In this document: positions 15,001 to 30,000 of the stretch, piece after piece | Numbering within the stretch: position 1 is the first letter of the stretch | Layout: every line of letters begins with the position of its first letter | DNA from: Spisula solida | Lineage: Eukaryota > Mollusca > Bivalvia > Venerida > Mactridae | Reading direction: 5' to 3' | DNA: 64,000 bases | Assembly: GCA_947247005.1 (NCBI GenBank) | Contig: OX365949.1 | Span: 1,064,001-1,128,000, forward strand | Translations under genes and position numbers: made by a program | Notes under the pieces: model-generated | What the model saw: the letters and a program-made list of their open reading frames with translations, nothing else | What the model was told of the DNA's origin: nothing | Databases searched by the model: none

Positions 15001-18000
15001 ACTTGGCTGGTTCCTGACCTTTAACAACAGCTGTGAGGTCACGAAGGTCAGAGTTCACATAATGAGATAAGTCCCAGATAACATCACCGCACTGCTCATC
15101 CCATTCCTCATCTATAATGTCATAAAATAAGACATCACACATCAGATAGTACTGTAAAATAATTCTTTTTTCAAGGGAGTTTAATTTTTGTTGATTTTGT
15201 TGTTTATTAATCAAACTCTCAAATTCTGACATGGGTTTACATTTTATTGTTCCGTAATCCACGAATTTAAGACTCCGTGAAAAAACATTATACAGAATGT
15301 ATAAAAATCCACGAAATTTAATACCCACAAAAATAAGTGATTTTACAGTATAAGTGATATAGACAGAACAGGCAATTGACATGTATGTGATTACTTTATA
15401 TCAGATCGAGGTTCCCGATATAGCCAGTGAAATTTGTGCGGGGAATCAGCAAACATACTGAATTAGCAAATCACTGACCAGGATTATTTAGGCTTAATTA
15501 AGCCCATCACAAGTAAAATACAAGACAGTATGGAGTAACTCACTTACTACTCAGGAAAACCATATTAGTCCTAACATATAGATAAATGCTTTAATTCCTG
15601 TTGAGTTGGGTTTGAATGGTAGTAATAAGGCAGAAATATTTGTATTTGTAACTAGCTGATTAATTTATAAGTTGGGTGAATATATGTGTAGTTCAGGGGT
15701 CATACTGAGGCAAAATGCCCAATCCTGACAATGAGTCGCTAGTCTGTTTTGGTGCCATTTGCACACACCCATACAGCAAAACTCTGTTTCAAACATAGTT
15801 CTGATGTTAAATATCAGTTTATGAAACTTTAAATGACCAGAACTCTTGTCAATTATTTGAAATTTTTCATCAAATAAAATTTTTCATCTACAGAAAAGTG
15901 CATTCTTTCTAGTCAAGTTGACCACCAAATCAGGATTTCAGGATTCTAGGACCGCTGGTGGTTATTACAATATCCCAGCATGTTAGGCAGCACTAAACAG
16001 TCAGAAACAGCCGAGCATGTAAGGCAGCACTAAACAGTTCAGAAACAGCCGAGCATGTAAGGCAGCACTAAACAGTTCAGAAACAGCCGAGCATGTACGG
16101 CAGCACTAAACAGTTCAGAAACAGCCGAGCATGTAAGGCAGCACTAAACAGTTCAGAAACAGCCGAGCATGTACGGCAGCACTAAACAGTTCAGAAACAG
16201 CCGAGCATGTAAGGCAGCACTAAACAGTTCAGAAACAGCCGAGCATGTAAGGCAGCACTAAACAGTTCAGAAACAGCCGAGCATGTAAGGCAGCACTAAA
16301 CAGTCAGAAACAACCCAGCATGTAAGGCAGCACTAAACAGTCAGAAACAACCCAGCATGTAAGGCAGCACTAAACAGTCAGAAACAACCGAGCATGTACG
16401 GCAGCACTAAACAGTCAGAAACAACCCAGCATGTAAGGCAGCACTAAACAGTCAGAAACAACCGAGCATGTAAGGCAGCACTAAACAGTCAGAAACAACC
16501 CAGCATGTAAGGCAGCACTAAACAGTCAGAAACAACCCAGTATGTAAGGCAGCACTAAACAGTCAGAAACAACCGAGCATGTAAGGCAGCACTAAACAGT
16601 CAGAAACAACCCAGCATGTAAGGCAGCTATAAACAGTCAGAAACAACCGAGCATGTAAGGCAGCACTAAACAGTCAGAAACAACCCAGTATGTAAGGCAG
16701 CACTAAACAGTCAGAAACAACCCAGCATGTAAGGCAGCACTAAACAGTCAGAAACAACCCAGCATGTAAGGCAGCACTAAACAGTCAGAAACAACCCAGC
16801 ATGTAAGGCAGCACTAAACAGTCAGAAACAACCGAGCATGTAAGGCAGCACTAAACAGTCAGAAACAACCCAGCATGTAAGGCAGCACTAAACAGTCAGA
16901 AACAACCCAGTATGTAAGGCAGCACTAAACAGTCAGAAACAACCGAGCATGTAAGGCAGCACTAAACAGTCAGAAACAACCCAGCATGTAAGGCAGCTAT
17001 AAACAGTCAGAAACAACCGAGCATGTAAGGCAGCACTAAACAGTCAGAAACAACCCAGTATGTAAGGCAGCACTAAACAGTCAGAAACAACCCAGCATGT
17101 AAGGCAGCACTAAACAGTCAGAAACAACCCAGCATGTAAGGCAGCACTAAACAGTCAGAAACAACCCAGCATGTAAGGCAGCACTAAACAGTCAGAAACA
17201 ACCGAGCATGTACGGCAGCACTAAACAGTCAGAAACAACCGAGCATGTAAGGCAGCACTAAACAGTCAGAAACAACCGAGCATGTAAGGCAGCACTAAAC
17301 AGTCAGAAACAACCCAGTATGTAAGGCAGCACTAAACAGTCAGAAACAACCCAGTATGTAAGGCAGCACTAAACAGTCAGAAACAACCGAGCATGTAAGG
17401 CAGCACTAAACAGTCAGAAACAACCCAGCATGTAAGGCAGCTATAAACAGTCAGAAACAACCCAGCATGTAAGGCAGCACTAAACAGTCAGAAACAACCC
17501 AGTATGTAAGGCAGCACTAAACAGTCAGAAACAACCGAGCATGTAAGGCAGCACTAAACAGTCAGAAACAACCCAGCATGTAAGGCAGCACTAAACAGTT
17601 CAGAAACAGCCGAGCATGTAAGGCAGCACTAAACAGTCAGAAACAACCCAGCATGTAAGGCAGCACTAAACAGTCAGAAACAACCGAGCATGTAAGGCAG
17701 CACTAAACAGTCAGAAACAACCGAGCATGTAAGGCAGCACTAAACAGTCAGTAACAGCCGAGCATGTAAGGCAGCACTAAACAGTCAGAAACAACCGAGC
17801 ATGTAAGGCAGCACTAAACAGTTCAGAAACAGCCGAGCATGTAAGGCAGCACTAAACAGTTCAGAAACAGCCGAGCATGTAAGGCAGCACTAAACAGTCA
17901 GAAACAACCGAGCATGTAAGGCAGCACTAAACAGTCAGAAACAGCCGAGCATGTAAGGCAGCACTAAACAGTTCAGAAACAACCGAGCATGTAAGGCAGC

Positions 18001-21000
18001 ACTAAACAGTTCAGAAACAGCCGAGCATGTAAGGCAGCACTAAACAGTCAGAAACAGCCGAGCATGTAAGGCAGCTTTAAACAGTTCAGAAACAGCCGAG
18101 CATGTAAGGCAGCACTAAACAGTCAGAAACAGCCAAGCATAAAAGTCACAAAAAGGGAAACACGAATGAGTGATTGACACTTTAAATTGGCTCCCTTGAG
18201 TGACATAAATATAATATAATGATCAATAAATATATACAAGAGATGTGTGTAAAACACATCTGCTCCATGGCAGCCCAATATTCAGGAATGGTAAAGGTCA
18301 CAGTGACCTTGAACCTACAAATCAAAAGGGGTCATCTACTGTTGATGACCAACCTCCGTGTAAAATTTGAAGATGCTAGGGCAAAGCGTTCTTGAGTTAT
18401 TGAACAGAAACAATTTGGTCTACAGCCAGACCGACATGTGCAAGCAATACACCCCTCATCAAAGATGGGGGCATAATAACTTGTGTTTTTACTTTTTATT
18501 CAGTTTTCAGATACATATAGATACATCAAAAAAACAGTACAATGCACACAACAACAACAACAATTAACACAAGATAAGTAATATTTGTTTGATTGAATTG
18601 TCATGTGGTTATTAGTATGTGTACTGAATTGTTTCTTAAAGAGGGTGGTTTGATATTTGATCAGAAGAGAAAAAGAAGAAAGGAAAAAAAGGAAAAACGA
18701 TAGGGGGGGGGGATAGAAGAAAAAAGGAGTTTGAAGGAAAGATAAAGATCTTGTGAAAAAGATCTTGTGAGCCTTTAAATCAATTTAAGAAAAAAAAAAA
18801 AAAATTATTTTTACATTTTTGTTTTGTGTAAGTGTTGCGTTATCACGCTAGGCATTAAATCTGTTCCATTTTGTTTCGAATATTTCTAGTTTATCTTTGT
18901 GTATTGCAATGATTTTTTCGATGGATATATGTCTTGCGAGGTAATGTTTGAATGGTTCTATGTTAGGAATTGTTTTATTGTATTTAGAAGAGCTGATGTA
19001 GTATTTTGCTAATATTAAAATAAAGTTGGTTAATATGTTTTTTATTTTGCTGTCTTTTTCGTTTTCCATTCCTAGTGTTATTGTTCTGTAGTTCATTAAG
19101 TTAACATTAATGTTTTTACTATTCAAATAGTCCTGTATGTTAAGCCAAAAATGTTGGATTGATTGGCATTCCCAAAAGAGATGTCTTTGTGTTTCTGTGT
19201 GCATCAAACAGAAGTCACACAATCTGGAACTTGTTATTTTGCATTTATAAAGATAATCGTTATTTGGTGTTAATTTCATTAAGAATTTATATTGATATTC
19301 TCTTAGTTTGGTATCTATGGTGCAGTTTAATGGTGTTGTAAGTATATTTTTCCATGAGATCGTTTTTTCAGGAAATTCATCTTCCCATTTTTTGAGTGCT
19401 TTGGCATTAATCTTTTTTGTTTTAATTTGTTTTTCATACAATATTTTATTTCCAGTTTTACTAAGTTTTATTTTGTCTAATAGGTATTCTGGTTGTACAG
19501 ATGGTATGTTTTCCTCGTCTGTTAATTGTTTTCTCAAAGTTTTGTTTATAGACTTAATCAGTGACAAGTAATTGAGGAAATCGCCGTTTTCAATGCCGTA
19601 TTTGTTTTGTATTTGTTCGAAGGTTAGGAAATCCTTTATTTGAAAGTCGTATATTTGATCTATGTATATGATGTCTTTCTCTATCCATGTTTTGTATAAA
19701 AATAGGTTACCGTTTGTATGTTTTATATTCGAGTTATTCCATATGATTTCTTTGGGGAGGTAATCCATAGACTGTTTATAGTTAATTGAGCTCCAGGATG
19801 AAATAATGTTTTTTAGAAATGTGTAGTTGAAGTTAAGTTTGCTTACGTCTGTTTTACTAATGTTACATTTAAATATATTATACCCGTATTTGGAGAGCTC
19901 GTTGTTATAGATTATATTCCATTTAATTTGGCTTCTGTTTTGATGTCAATTCTTTTAACCCAGCTTGCTTTCACCGAATTTAAGAAAGCATCAATATCTA
20001 GCATTTTTAGTCCTCCATTTTCGTATGTTTGATAAATCATATTTCGAGATATTTTGTCAGGTTTGGAATCCCACAAGAAGTCGAACATGATTTTTTATCT
20101 TGTTAAGTCTTTGTTCATTTGGGTTATTTAAAACAGTTAAAGGGTACACTAGTTTTGGGAACGCAAACGATTTTAGAACTGTTATTCTTCCTATTAGAGA
20201 CAGCTTCCATCTCCTCCATTTGTAGAGGGTATGTTGGAATGCATCAATTTTTGGGTCTAAATTTAATTCCAGTACTTTGTTTGGGTTATTTGTGAAAACA
20301 ATTCCTAGTGTTGTAGCTTCGTCTGATGTCCATTTGAATTTTTTTTATTTACAATATATTATATTTGTATTACGTAATGATCCTATTCTTAGCACTGTAC
20401 ATTTAGACACATTCAATGTTAGACCAGACACCTGATTGAATTTTTCGAACGTTGTTATGAGGTTTTTGAAAGATTTTTCTGACCCATCCAAGAAGAAACT
20501 GGCATCATCAGCAAAAAGCGTTTGTTTTATTTCGGTGTTTTTGATATTTAGCCCTTTTATGTTTTCGTTCTTGTCTATATTTTGCGATAATAGTTCAATG
20601 CCTATGATAAATAAATAAGGGGACAGAGGGCAGCCTTGTCTCACCCCTTTCTCGATTTTGAAGAAATTCGATAGGTTGCCATTTAATGTAATACAGCTTT
20701 TAGCGTCTCTGTAGAAAAGTTTAATCCAATTAATTATTGTATTACCGAAGTTAAAATATTCTAAACATTTGAATATATAATCGTGATCTACACTGTCAAA
20801 TGCTTTATGGAAGTCCGAGAAAAAGATTAAACCTTCCTCGTTATTGTTGTTTATTTGTTCGATTACATCATATAATATTCGTACGTTTTCACCAATGTAT
20901 CTTCCTTTGATAAATCCAGTTTGGTCTTTATTAATTATATTGTCAAGTACTTTTTTCATTCGATTGGCTATTGATTTGGAAGCTATTTTGTAGTCCACGT

Positions 21001-24000
21001 TCAACAGTGAAATTGGTCGCCAATTGTTAATGTCAGTTAATAGTTTGTTTTTTTTTGGTAGAAGAGAGATCACGCTCTGTGTTTGAAGTTCTGTTAGTTG
21101 ATTATTTTGAAACGAATAGTTTAGAGATTTTATAAGATATGTTTTAATGTCATTCCAGAAAATTTTGTAAAATTCTGTACTTATGCCATCTGAGTCAGGA
21201 CTCTTTCTATTTTGCATCTCTTTTAGTGCTTTACCACATTCATATTCCGTTAAAAGGCCTTCACATGTTTGTTTTTGTTCTTGGTTTAGTTGTTTATGTA
21301 TGTCAGGGAAGAAATCAGAGTCATGCTCGATTTGGTCATTTTTTTGGTATAATTTACTATAAAATGATTGAATTTCTAATAAGATGTCTTTTGTTTTTAT
21401 AGTGCCATTATGTTCAATTTTAGTTATTGTTTTTTCTTTTGATTGTTTTTTCTCTAGGCTTGAAAAATATTTTGTATTTTTCTCAGCTCCTTCAACCCAT
21501 TCCGCTTTTGTTCGTACAGTGGAACCCCGCTAATCCGGACCCCTCCAATCCGGATTTCCCTCTAATCCGGGCGGATCTGTTGGTCCTGAATATTCTTATT
21601 CATGTTTTAATACGTTTTTACCCCTCGGATCCGGAACCCCTCCACTCCGGACACCGGACAAAAATACGAGGATTTATCATATATTTGCTCTAAATTTGAC
21701 CCCTCGGATCCGGACAATCAATTTGAACATTGCCCAGGCCAATGTTTTGACAGGTGTCAATGTGTTGTATATTCGCATCATCGTATATGCAATTAAAATA
21801 GCCCGATCAATTAACGGTTGTAACATCAACAATACGCAGTGTCGGTGTGTACGTTTTATCGACACGGGTGTGAAAATCACAATTTGGGACAATTAAAATA
21901 TTATCATTTTAAAAGCGCTAATTGACAGCGTTTATTGGCCTACTCAATTAATTAAAAGACTATTGCTGGGTTGTTTTGTCTACACGGGGGTAAGTTGAAT
22001 CAAATACAGGTCCCCTTAATTTTGAGAAGGTCGTTATCGACATCAAAGGAAAACAAATTCGGACGTTCTCAGTTTGGATAAATCTACGAGTAAATGCAAT
22101 AAAAATCTACCAAATTGCAATTTACAGAATTTCATATGATAATCTTGTCTGAGCCTCCGTCAAAACGTCGTAAGGTTGAAATCGACCTTGAAGCTAAAGT
22201 AAAATTGATCAGAGAATATTTTTCTGTACCAAAACCAACAATGAAGGTGTGTAATCAATTGTTAGAGTTGCTGTTTTACATCTTTTTTTTGCTTTTTTGT
22301 GTTTAGCAATGCCTTCAACTAAAATTAACATACAAGTATCTAAAAATAGAAACCCCTCTAATCCAGACACCTCTCTAATCCGGACTTTTTGTCTGGTCCG
22401 GACGAGTCCGGATTAGAGGGGTTCCACTGTAGTAAGATGTCTTTAATATTTTCAATATATGTTAATTTTAGTTGAAGGCATTGCTAAACACAAAAAAGCA
22501 AAAAAAAGATGTAAAACAGCAACTCTAACAATTGATTACACACCTTCATTGTTGGTTTTGGTACAGAAAAATATTCTCTGATCAATTTTACTTTAGCTTC
22601 AAGGTCGATTTCAACCTTACGACGTTTTGACGGAGGCTCAGACAAGATTATCATATGAAATTCTGTAAATTGCAATTTGGTAGATTTTTATTGCATTTAC
22701 TCGTAGATTTATCCAAACTGAGAACGTCCGAATTTGTTTTCCTTTGATGTCGATAACGACCTTCTCAAAATTAAGGGGACCTGTATTTGATTCAACTTAC
22801 CCCCGTGTAGACAAAACAACCCAGCAATAGTCTTTTAATTAATTGAGTAGGCCAATAAACGCTGTCAATTAGCGCTTTTAAAATGATAATATTTTAATTG
22901 TCCCAAATTGTGATTTTCACACCCGTGTCGATAAAACGTACACACCGACACTGCGTATTGTTGATGTTACAACCGTTAATTGATCGGACTATTTTAATTG
23001 CATATACGATGATGCGAATATACAACACATTGACACCTGTCAAAACATTGGCCTGGGCAATGTTCAAATTGATTGTCCGGATCCGAGGGGTCAAATTTAG
23101 AGCAAATATATGATAAATCCTCGTATTTTTGTCCGGTGTCCGGAGTGGAGGGGTTCCGGATCCGAGGGGTAAAAACGTATTAAAACATGAATAAGAATAT
23201 TCGGGACCAACAGATCCGCCCGGATTAGAGGGAAATCCGGATTGGACGGGTCCGGATTAGCGGGGTTCCACTGTATCTTAAAAATATAATAGCAGATCAA
23301 TAGATTTAATTTTATAAGCCGTGCAGTACAAAGTTTATAAACAGAAACAAATGATTTTGAAACAGGAAAGCTGCACACAATTTTATATATATATATATAT
23401 GTCATGCCAGAAACACATAGAAAGCATGTATGAAAAAAAAACAATAACACAAAGCTGGGTGTTCACTGTTCAGTCTATACAGACCTATTGATTAAACACA
23501 AGCAACACAAGCAACACAAGCAAAGCAGTAAGGGGGCATAATAACTTACCTAGGGGTACAATATCTGCCAGTTTACATTCAATAGCTTGTAGAGGTAGAT
23601 CATAGAATTTATCTACAGGAAGTTCTCGTACTTGCTCTATCGGTACTGTATCACTATCTCCATAATCAGCAAATATAACCTCAAACTGATTCGCTTCTAC
23701 TTTTAACACCTGAGCTCGGTACCACCTGAAATATCCAAGCATTTGAAAGTTTGTTGAAGGATTCTCAAGAAAAATATCCATAGCTCATAGTTACAGACTG
23801 TTGAAGGATTTTCTATGTAGTTTCTTGTATAAGATGGAGCAAACAATTCCCTATTAATTTTTGTAGTTTTAGAACTTTGTATTATGAGCCCAGTAGTATG
23901 TTAGAAATAGAAACATACAAAAACAAGATGTTTGTAAACATTTATGCCCCTATTGCATCCAAATAGTCATTTATGTTAAATGGCACAGCGACTTTGACCA

Positions 24001-27000
24001 ACTGACCTCAAATAGGGGTAATCTACTGTTGCTGACCAACCGCCATGTAAAGTTTGAATATCCTTGGGCAAATTATTCTTGAGTTGTTGATCGGAAACCA
24101 TTTAGCCTACCGACAGCCCTACCGACTGACCAAAGTACAAGTGCAAAGCAATTTACCCCTCGTCAAAGATTGGAGCCATTATAATCATAGGTCACCTAAC
24201 TTGTTTATGAGTTATCTCCCCTTGAAACTTGTGTTTTTCTCTAAATGTGTGTATTCAAGGGCAGATAACTTATAACTTTGTGTATTCAAGGGCAGATAAC
24301 TCATAACTTTGTGTATTCAAGGGCAGATAACTCATTACAAGTACAGTTAACCACGTATGTTTTGTATGTGAAAGCCAAAATAACATAACTGTAGAAAATC
24401 ATTCTAAAGATCACATTTAAACACCACCTAAATACATGAAAAAATCAAAATAATAAGCCAAAATTTAGGCCAGAGGAAACAGCTATAATTAGCAAATTCA
24501 GTAAATTCACAAAATTAGTCAGTAAGTGCACTATGAAAACTTAAGACCAACCTAACTTAATGTTCAGCAACAGCCACAGAATCAAGAATGTATTTGAATG
24601 TTGATGTAAGTCATGTGACTGATACTGCAGTAAGTAAGAAGATATAAGACTACAAGGTTACCTCTGATCATAGTTCATATACTGTGCTAGACAGTAACTG
24701 CCAACCTTGAGTTCTTTACTAACATCATTATATACATCATTGGTCTCAATGTATGACCCTATCTCGTCCATCATACACTCTAACCTACAATATTATAGAA
24801 AATTAAAATATTGCTTTTAAAGTCCCGCTGGTGAACGTTATTTCAGTGATATGGAGACTACAAAGTCACATTATCCTAACACCGAGTGAACCAGCATTAA
24901 GTGGAACTTACCATAGGGAGCATCGAGCAAGGGAGATAATTATACTGGTATCATTTTTAACAACTTTGGTCCTGAGACCTCTTGCACTTGCAGTATATAC
25001 TCTATAACTAGGCTAACGAGGTCCTGAGACGGTCCTAAGACCTCTTGCACTCACAGTACACACTCTATAACTAGGCTAACGAGGTCCTGAGACCGTCCTA
25101 AGACCTCTTGCACTCGCAGTATATACTCTATAACTAGGCTAACGAGGTCCTGAGACGGTCCTAAGACTTCTTGCACTTGCAGTATATACTCTATAACTAG
25201 GCTAACGAGGTCCTGAGACCGTCCTGAGACCTCTTGCACTCGCAGTTCACACTTTACAACCAGGCTATCGAGGCGGATTAAGCATTTCAAACATACATAC
25301 TATCTGGCCGTAACACAATATATATTAAACATAAAACATCTTAATATTGTACATAAAAGAATCAAAATGTTATCCAATATATTTCTAGCATAAAAGATGA
25401 TAACCAGAAAGACAATGATGTCTGTTCTTCCTTATTCCATTTTCTTATTGCCGATTTCCTTGGCTGTTTCCTAACAATTTGTACCTTCTGCAAGGATTCA
25501 AGGAACCTCTCCACATGTGGAGGGAACTCAACATCATTGTCAAATTTGCATGAAAGGGTATAACCTGTCACAATCAGAAATAACCAAGATCATTGGGTTA
25601 TAAAGCCAGCGTACCATCTACTGGACCACGGCCATTTTACACAGGAAGTCGTTTCTACCATAATGATGTAATATTGAAAACAACCTACTCTTCCAGTTTT
25701 TCACTTCTCTGTATAAAGAAGAGCTCCGGAGTGAGAACGGAGGAAACATGGATGTTGTGGGATCGTCTTGTAGCTGGTAATACATCTGTATCAAGTAATC
25801 GACTCTGTCTGCAATCATATAGTCAAACACATGTTAACGAATCATTAAACACATGGAGCCCATTGCCCAACTAAAGCACTACCAAGCGCATGATAGTGTT
25901 ATGCTACAAAATGGCGTGCATCAAAAAATCAGACAGGCGAAAAAATTATATTCGCGGATAAAAGACCGTTGCATAGCAAAGTGCTTCTGAAGCCGTCCGT
26001 TGCACAAGAAAGCACTCGGTAGCAAACGCCTAGCAAAGTGTTGAGAAATGGTATGCTATCGGCAAGCACTGCTCGCTGGTAGCGTGTCAGTGCATAGACG
26101 TAGGAAACACTCAATAGCGCAATTTGAAAGGGGTTTGGTTAGGCATTGGGCTCATGTAAACAAAACATTAACATTAAATTTTAATTCCACATTTCAACTG
26201 TATTTCAATCGCCAAAATTCTCAATTACCGTAAATAGTATTTTCATGTTTAGAGAATTTATACAATGATTTTGAAATTGGCATTTGGATTAATTAGATTA
26301 GTTCTAAAAGGACAAAACTCAATCATTAACCTGCTGTAAAGCTGTGCAGAATATTTTTTTTGGTTTTGAAAATTCATGTAATATCTTATTTTTTACTTTA
26401 TAACCACGAATATCATTGGGCAAAAAATCTCATAGCTTGACACAAATATAAATACTTCTAAGTCTATAAAACATAAATTTGAGCAGAAACAAAGTTAAAC
26501 TTAAATACAAATTTAAGAAAGGGGACTAAAGACAACTCACTTTGTTTTTATCAGTAAGGCAGTCGGTATGTCAACTTTTCCTTCACAAAGCTTGTACAAT
26601 CTTTTCAGGTGCTTAAAATAATAACAATGAAAACATCAAAAACAATATAACTATATATATAATAATTAACATATGGTCAGCATGAGCAGTAAGTTCACTT
26701 TGCATGTCACTCAGTAATATAAAATATAATAATAATGATAAACATCATTAGGCGGCATGGTGGATAATGCTCTTTCTTGTCTATGGAGCGAGACATTCCA
26801 GGGTTCAAATCTTGAATTTTCTGAAACGCTTTTCAGTGTTTCCAACCCAACTAGAGATGAACTGGTCCAAAACTCGGAGGTAGTCTAGCATGAATCTGTG
26901 CTGTACACAAGGCATTGCAGGCAAGTTAAAGAATAAATGTGGCAATTCAGATAGAGCTTGGGTAACACACAGAGAGGTCATTAGCCAATCTGGCAAAGAA

Positions 27001-30000
27001 AAAACAAATATCCACGCAATTATGACTGTCCAGTTTAACAGGGACAAACAACAAATAGATGTCTGACATGAAGATACACATTTACTACTGTGTTATGAAC
27101 TGTTGTTCACATGAGGGAATATTCTATACTGTACATTCTATCACTAGTCTATTGATAAACACCATCATGCAAACCAAAATATTGGTTGTTGTACAAAGGT
27201 TGTTGCTCAAGATAGGTCAAGTGTATTTTTAGTAAATGGTTATTTCTGGAACAAAATGATCATATTGCTAAAGAGAGTTTGTTGCCCAATGGACGGCCAC
27301 TCTAGAGAGGTTGCACTGTAATTTAACAAATATGAAGAAAACAGGCTAAAGCAGTTCACTCACATCTGGATTTCTGTCAGCGTATCCATTGCGTACCAAT
27401 TCCTCATGTATATAGAACTGCTGGGAGACTGTATTACTCAATGGTAGATATCTTCGTAGTAACAATGGATCTAACCACATTATACGTCCAACACGTAGTA
27501 GTACATTACCAACTAACTCCTCCTCTTTAAGTGAGTCATGTATGAACATACTCGCCTGGTGAAGATATTCATTTATTATATGTTTGAAATTTATCTGTGA
27601 AAAATAAACTGATTATCCACTTGTCAAAATATTGATTTCTGTGATCACTCAGTGAAATAAAATTTGATCTTAATAATATATCAAAATCGACAAATTTCCT
27701 CGATACATTCGTACTTCTCATGGTTCAAGTAAATCATTAACAACAATATGAAATTCATCAAATCCAAAATGCCAACTATTCAGGAGTAAGAAAAATGCCT
27801 TGTTATTTAAATAGGAGGTTCTTGACTTGTTTTTGTACGGATCCAACAAATGAAGATACAAATGCAGCTTAATCTACATGTGTGTAAATCCATTCAGTGT
27901 CAAGTTATAACAATATACATAACATTTTTGGAGCTACAATATTTCATCTTCCACTTAACTCTTTATCCATGTTACAAAAATCAGGGGTGTTATCAGAGCC
28001 GAATTAAAAATCCTGAAAATCATATGCGGCTGACCATTTATGCCAAACAAAAGGCCTTCATGTCACTTCAACCACATTGTGTCCATGTATAACTCAGTTT
28101 GTATTGTATAAAATCCTTTAGAGCATATTTTATTGACCATAACTTTGCAATTTCTTGAGATATGTTTATCAAATAATTTTTATTTTGGTCAGAAATCATA
28201 GAATATTGACACCCCTGCAACATGTAGTATTGTTGTAGTAACTTGAAGAAAACTTAGTGAAGTAGTTAAATTTCTTCTGATTGGCATGGATTACTGTTCT
28301 TAATTACTTTGATATGTGATCATCTCACAGCCTGGGATAAAACCTGTGACCTCTCACACACCAAGTGAACACTACCACCTGGCGATTGAGGGCGGGTCTA
28401 GACCATCAATCAGTATTTCACATGGTTGTCATCAAATATTGAGTGGGCGGGTCTAGACCATCAATCAGTATTTCACATGGTTGTCATCAAATATTGAGTG
28501 GGCGGGTCTAGACCATCAATCAGTATTTCACATGGTTGTCATCAAATATTGAGTGGGCGGGTCTAGACTATCAATCAGTATTTCACATGGTTGTCATCAA
28601 ATATTGAGTGGGCGGGTCTAGACTATCAATCAGTATTTTACATGGTTGTCATCAAATATTGAGTGGGCGGGTCTAGACTATCAATCAGTATTTCACATGG
28701 TTGTCATCAAATATTGAGTGGGCGGGTCTAGACTATCAATCAGTATTTCACATGGTTGTCATTAAATATTGAGTGGGCGGGTCTAGACCATCAATCAGTA
28801 TTTCACATGGTTGTCATCAAATATTGAGTGGGCGGGTCTAGACTATCAATCAGTATTTCACATAGTTGTCATCAAATATTGAGTGGGCGGGTCTAGACTA
28901 TCAATCAGTATTTCACATGGTTGTCATCAAATATTGAGTGGGCGGGTCTAGACCATCAATCAGTATTTCACATGGTTGTCATCAAATATTGAGTGGGCGG
29001 GTCTAGACTATCAATCAGCATTTCACATGGTTGTCATCAAATATTGAGTGGGCGGGTCTAGACTATCAATCAGTATTTCACATGGTTGTCATCAAATATT
29101 GAGTGGGCGGGTCTAGACCATCAATCAGTATTTCACATGGTTATCATCAAATATTGAGTTGGCGGGTCTAGACTATCAATCAGTAGTTCACATGGTTGTC
29201 ATCAAATATTGAGTTGGCGGGTCTAGACTATCAATCAGTAGTTCACATGGTTGTCATCAAATATTGAGTGGGCGGGTCTAGACCATCAGTATTTCACATG
29301 CTTATCATCAAATATAAAGTATGAGTAAATGTCAAGTTAAAGACTTGTATAGTAGTTATCCTACCTGGGTTGTCCATTCAGTATCTTTGTCTACAGGTCG
29401 AATCTTACATACAAATACTTCAATAGCCTGAAATCATTATATTAGTATAATATAGTCCATTTCACTTTAAACTGTTTCAAACTACATACTTAAATGTTTG
29501 TCAACCACGAAGGGATGAAAAAAGAGCCTGGTACCAAATATTTATGTGAAGTTTTATTGAAATTGGACCAATGGTGAGAACTAGCACAGAAAACTTTGTG
29601 ATGTCCATCCAGACAGACATCCAGACAGACAGACATCCAGACAGACAGACATCCAGGCAGACAGACATCCAGACAGACAGACATCCTGCACAAAATCAAT
29701 ATGTTTCCCCAACTAAATATAATGTCACATCAAACAACTTATAATACCCAACCGTTCTTGACTTATACATGTTAAAGGTCACAGCAACCTTGACATTTGA
29801 CCTTTTGATCACAAAATCAATATGGTTCATTAACAGTTGCTGATCAACCTCCATGTAAAAGTTGAGAATCCAAGGGCTAAGCATTCTCGAGTTATTGAAT
29901 GGAAACCATTTGGTTTATTGGCAAACACGCACATCAGAATGGGAGGTGGCATAATTATTATAAGTGTAAAACTTGACGAACCTGGAAAGGATGGGAACTG

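Noticed and set aside
15975..18138. CRISPR-like regular spacing
   Set aside because: There are no unique spacers; whole units are repeated, and the DNA is clearly eukaryotic.
22115..22675. Two divergent host genes with CENP-B-like N-termini
   Set aside because: They are the two arms of the pogo-like palindrome; only a first-exon remnant of the transposase remains.
25362..25571. Additional TDRD12 exon between exons 19 and 20
   Set aside because: The candidate block bounded by GTGACAG and GTACAA is 80 nt and would break the phase between exons 19 and 20, which already join correctly.
25593..25874. Plus-strand 93-codon frame
   Set aside because: It is the antisense shadow of exon 19, whose splice sites and Tudor sequence fit the host chain.
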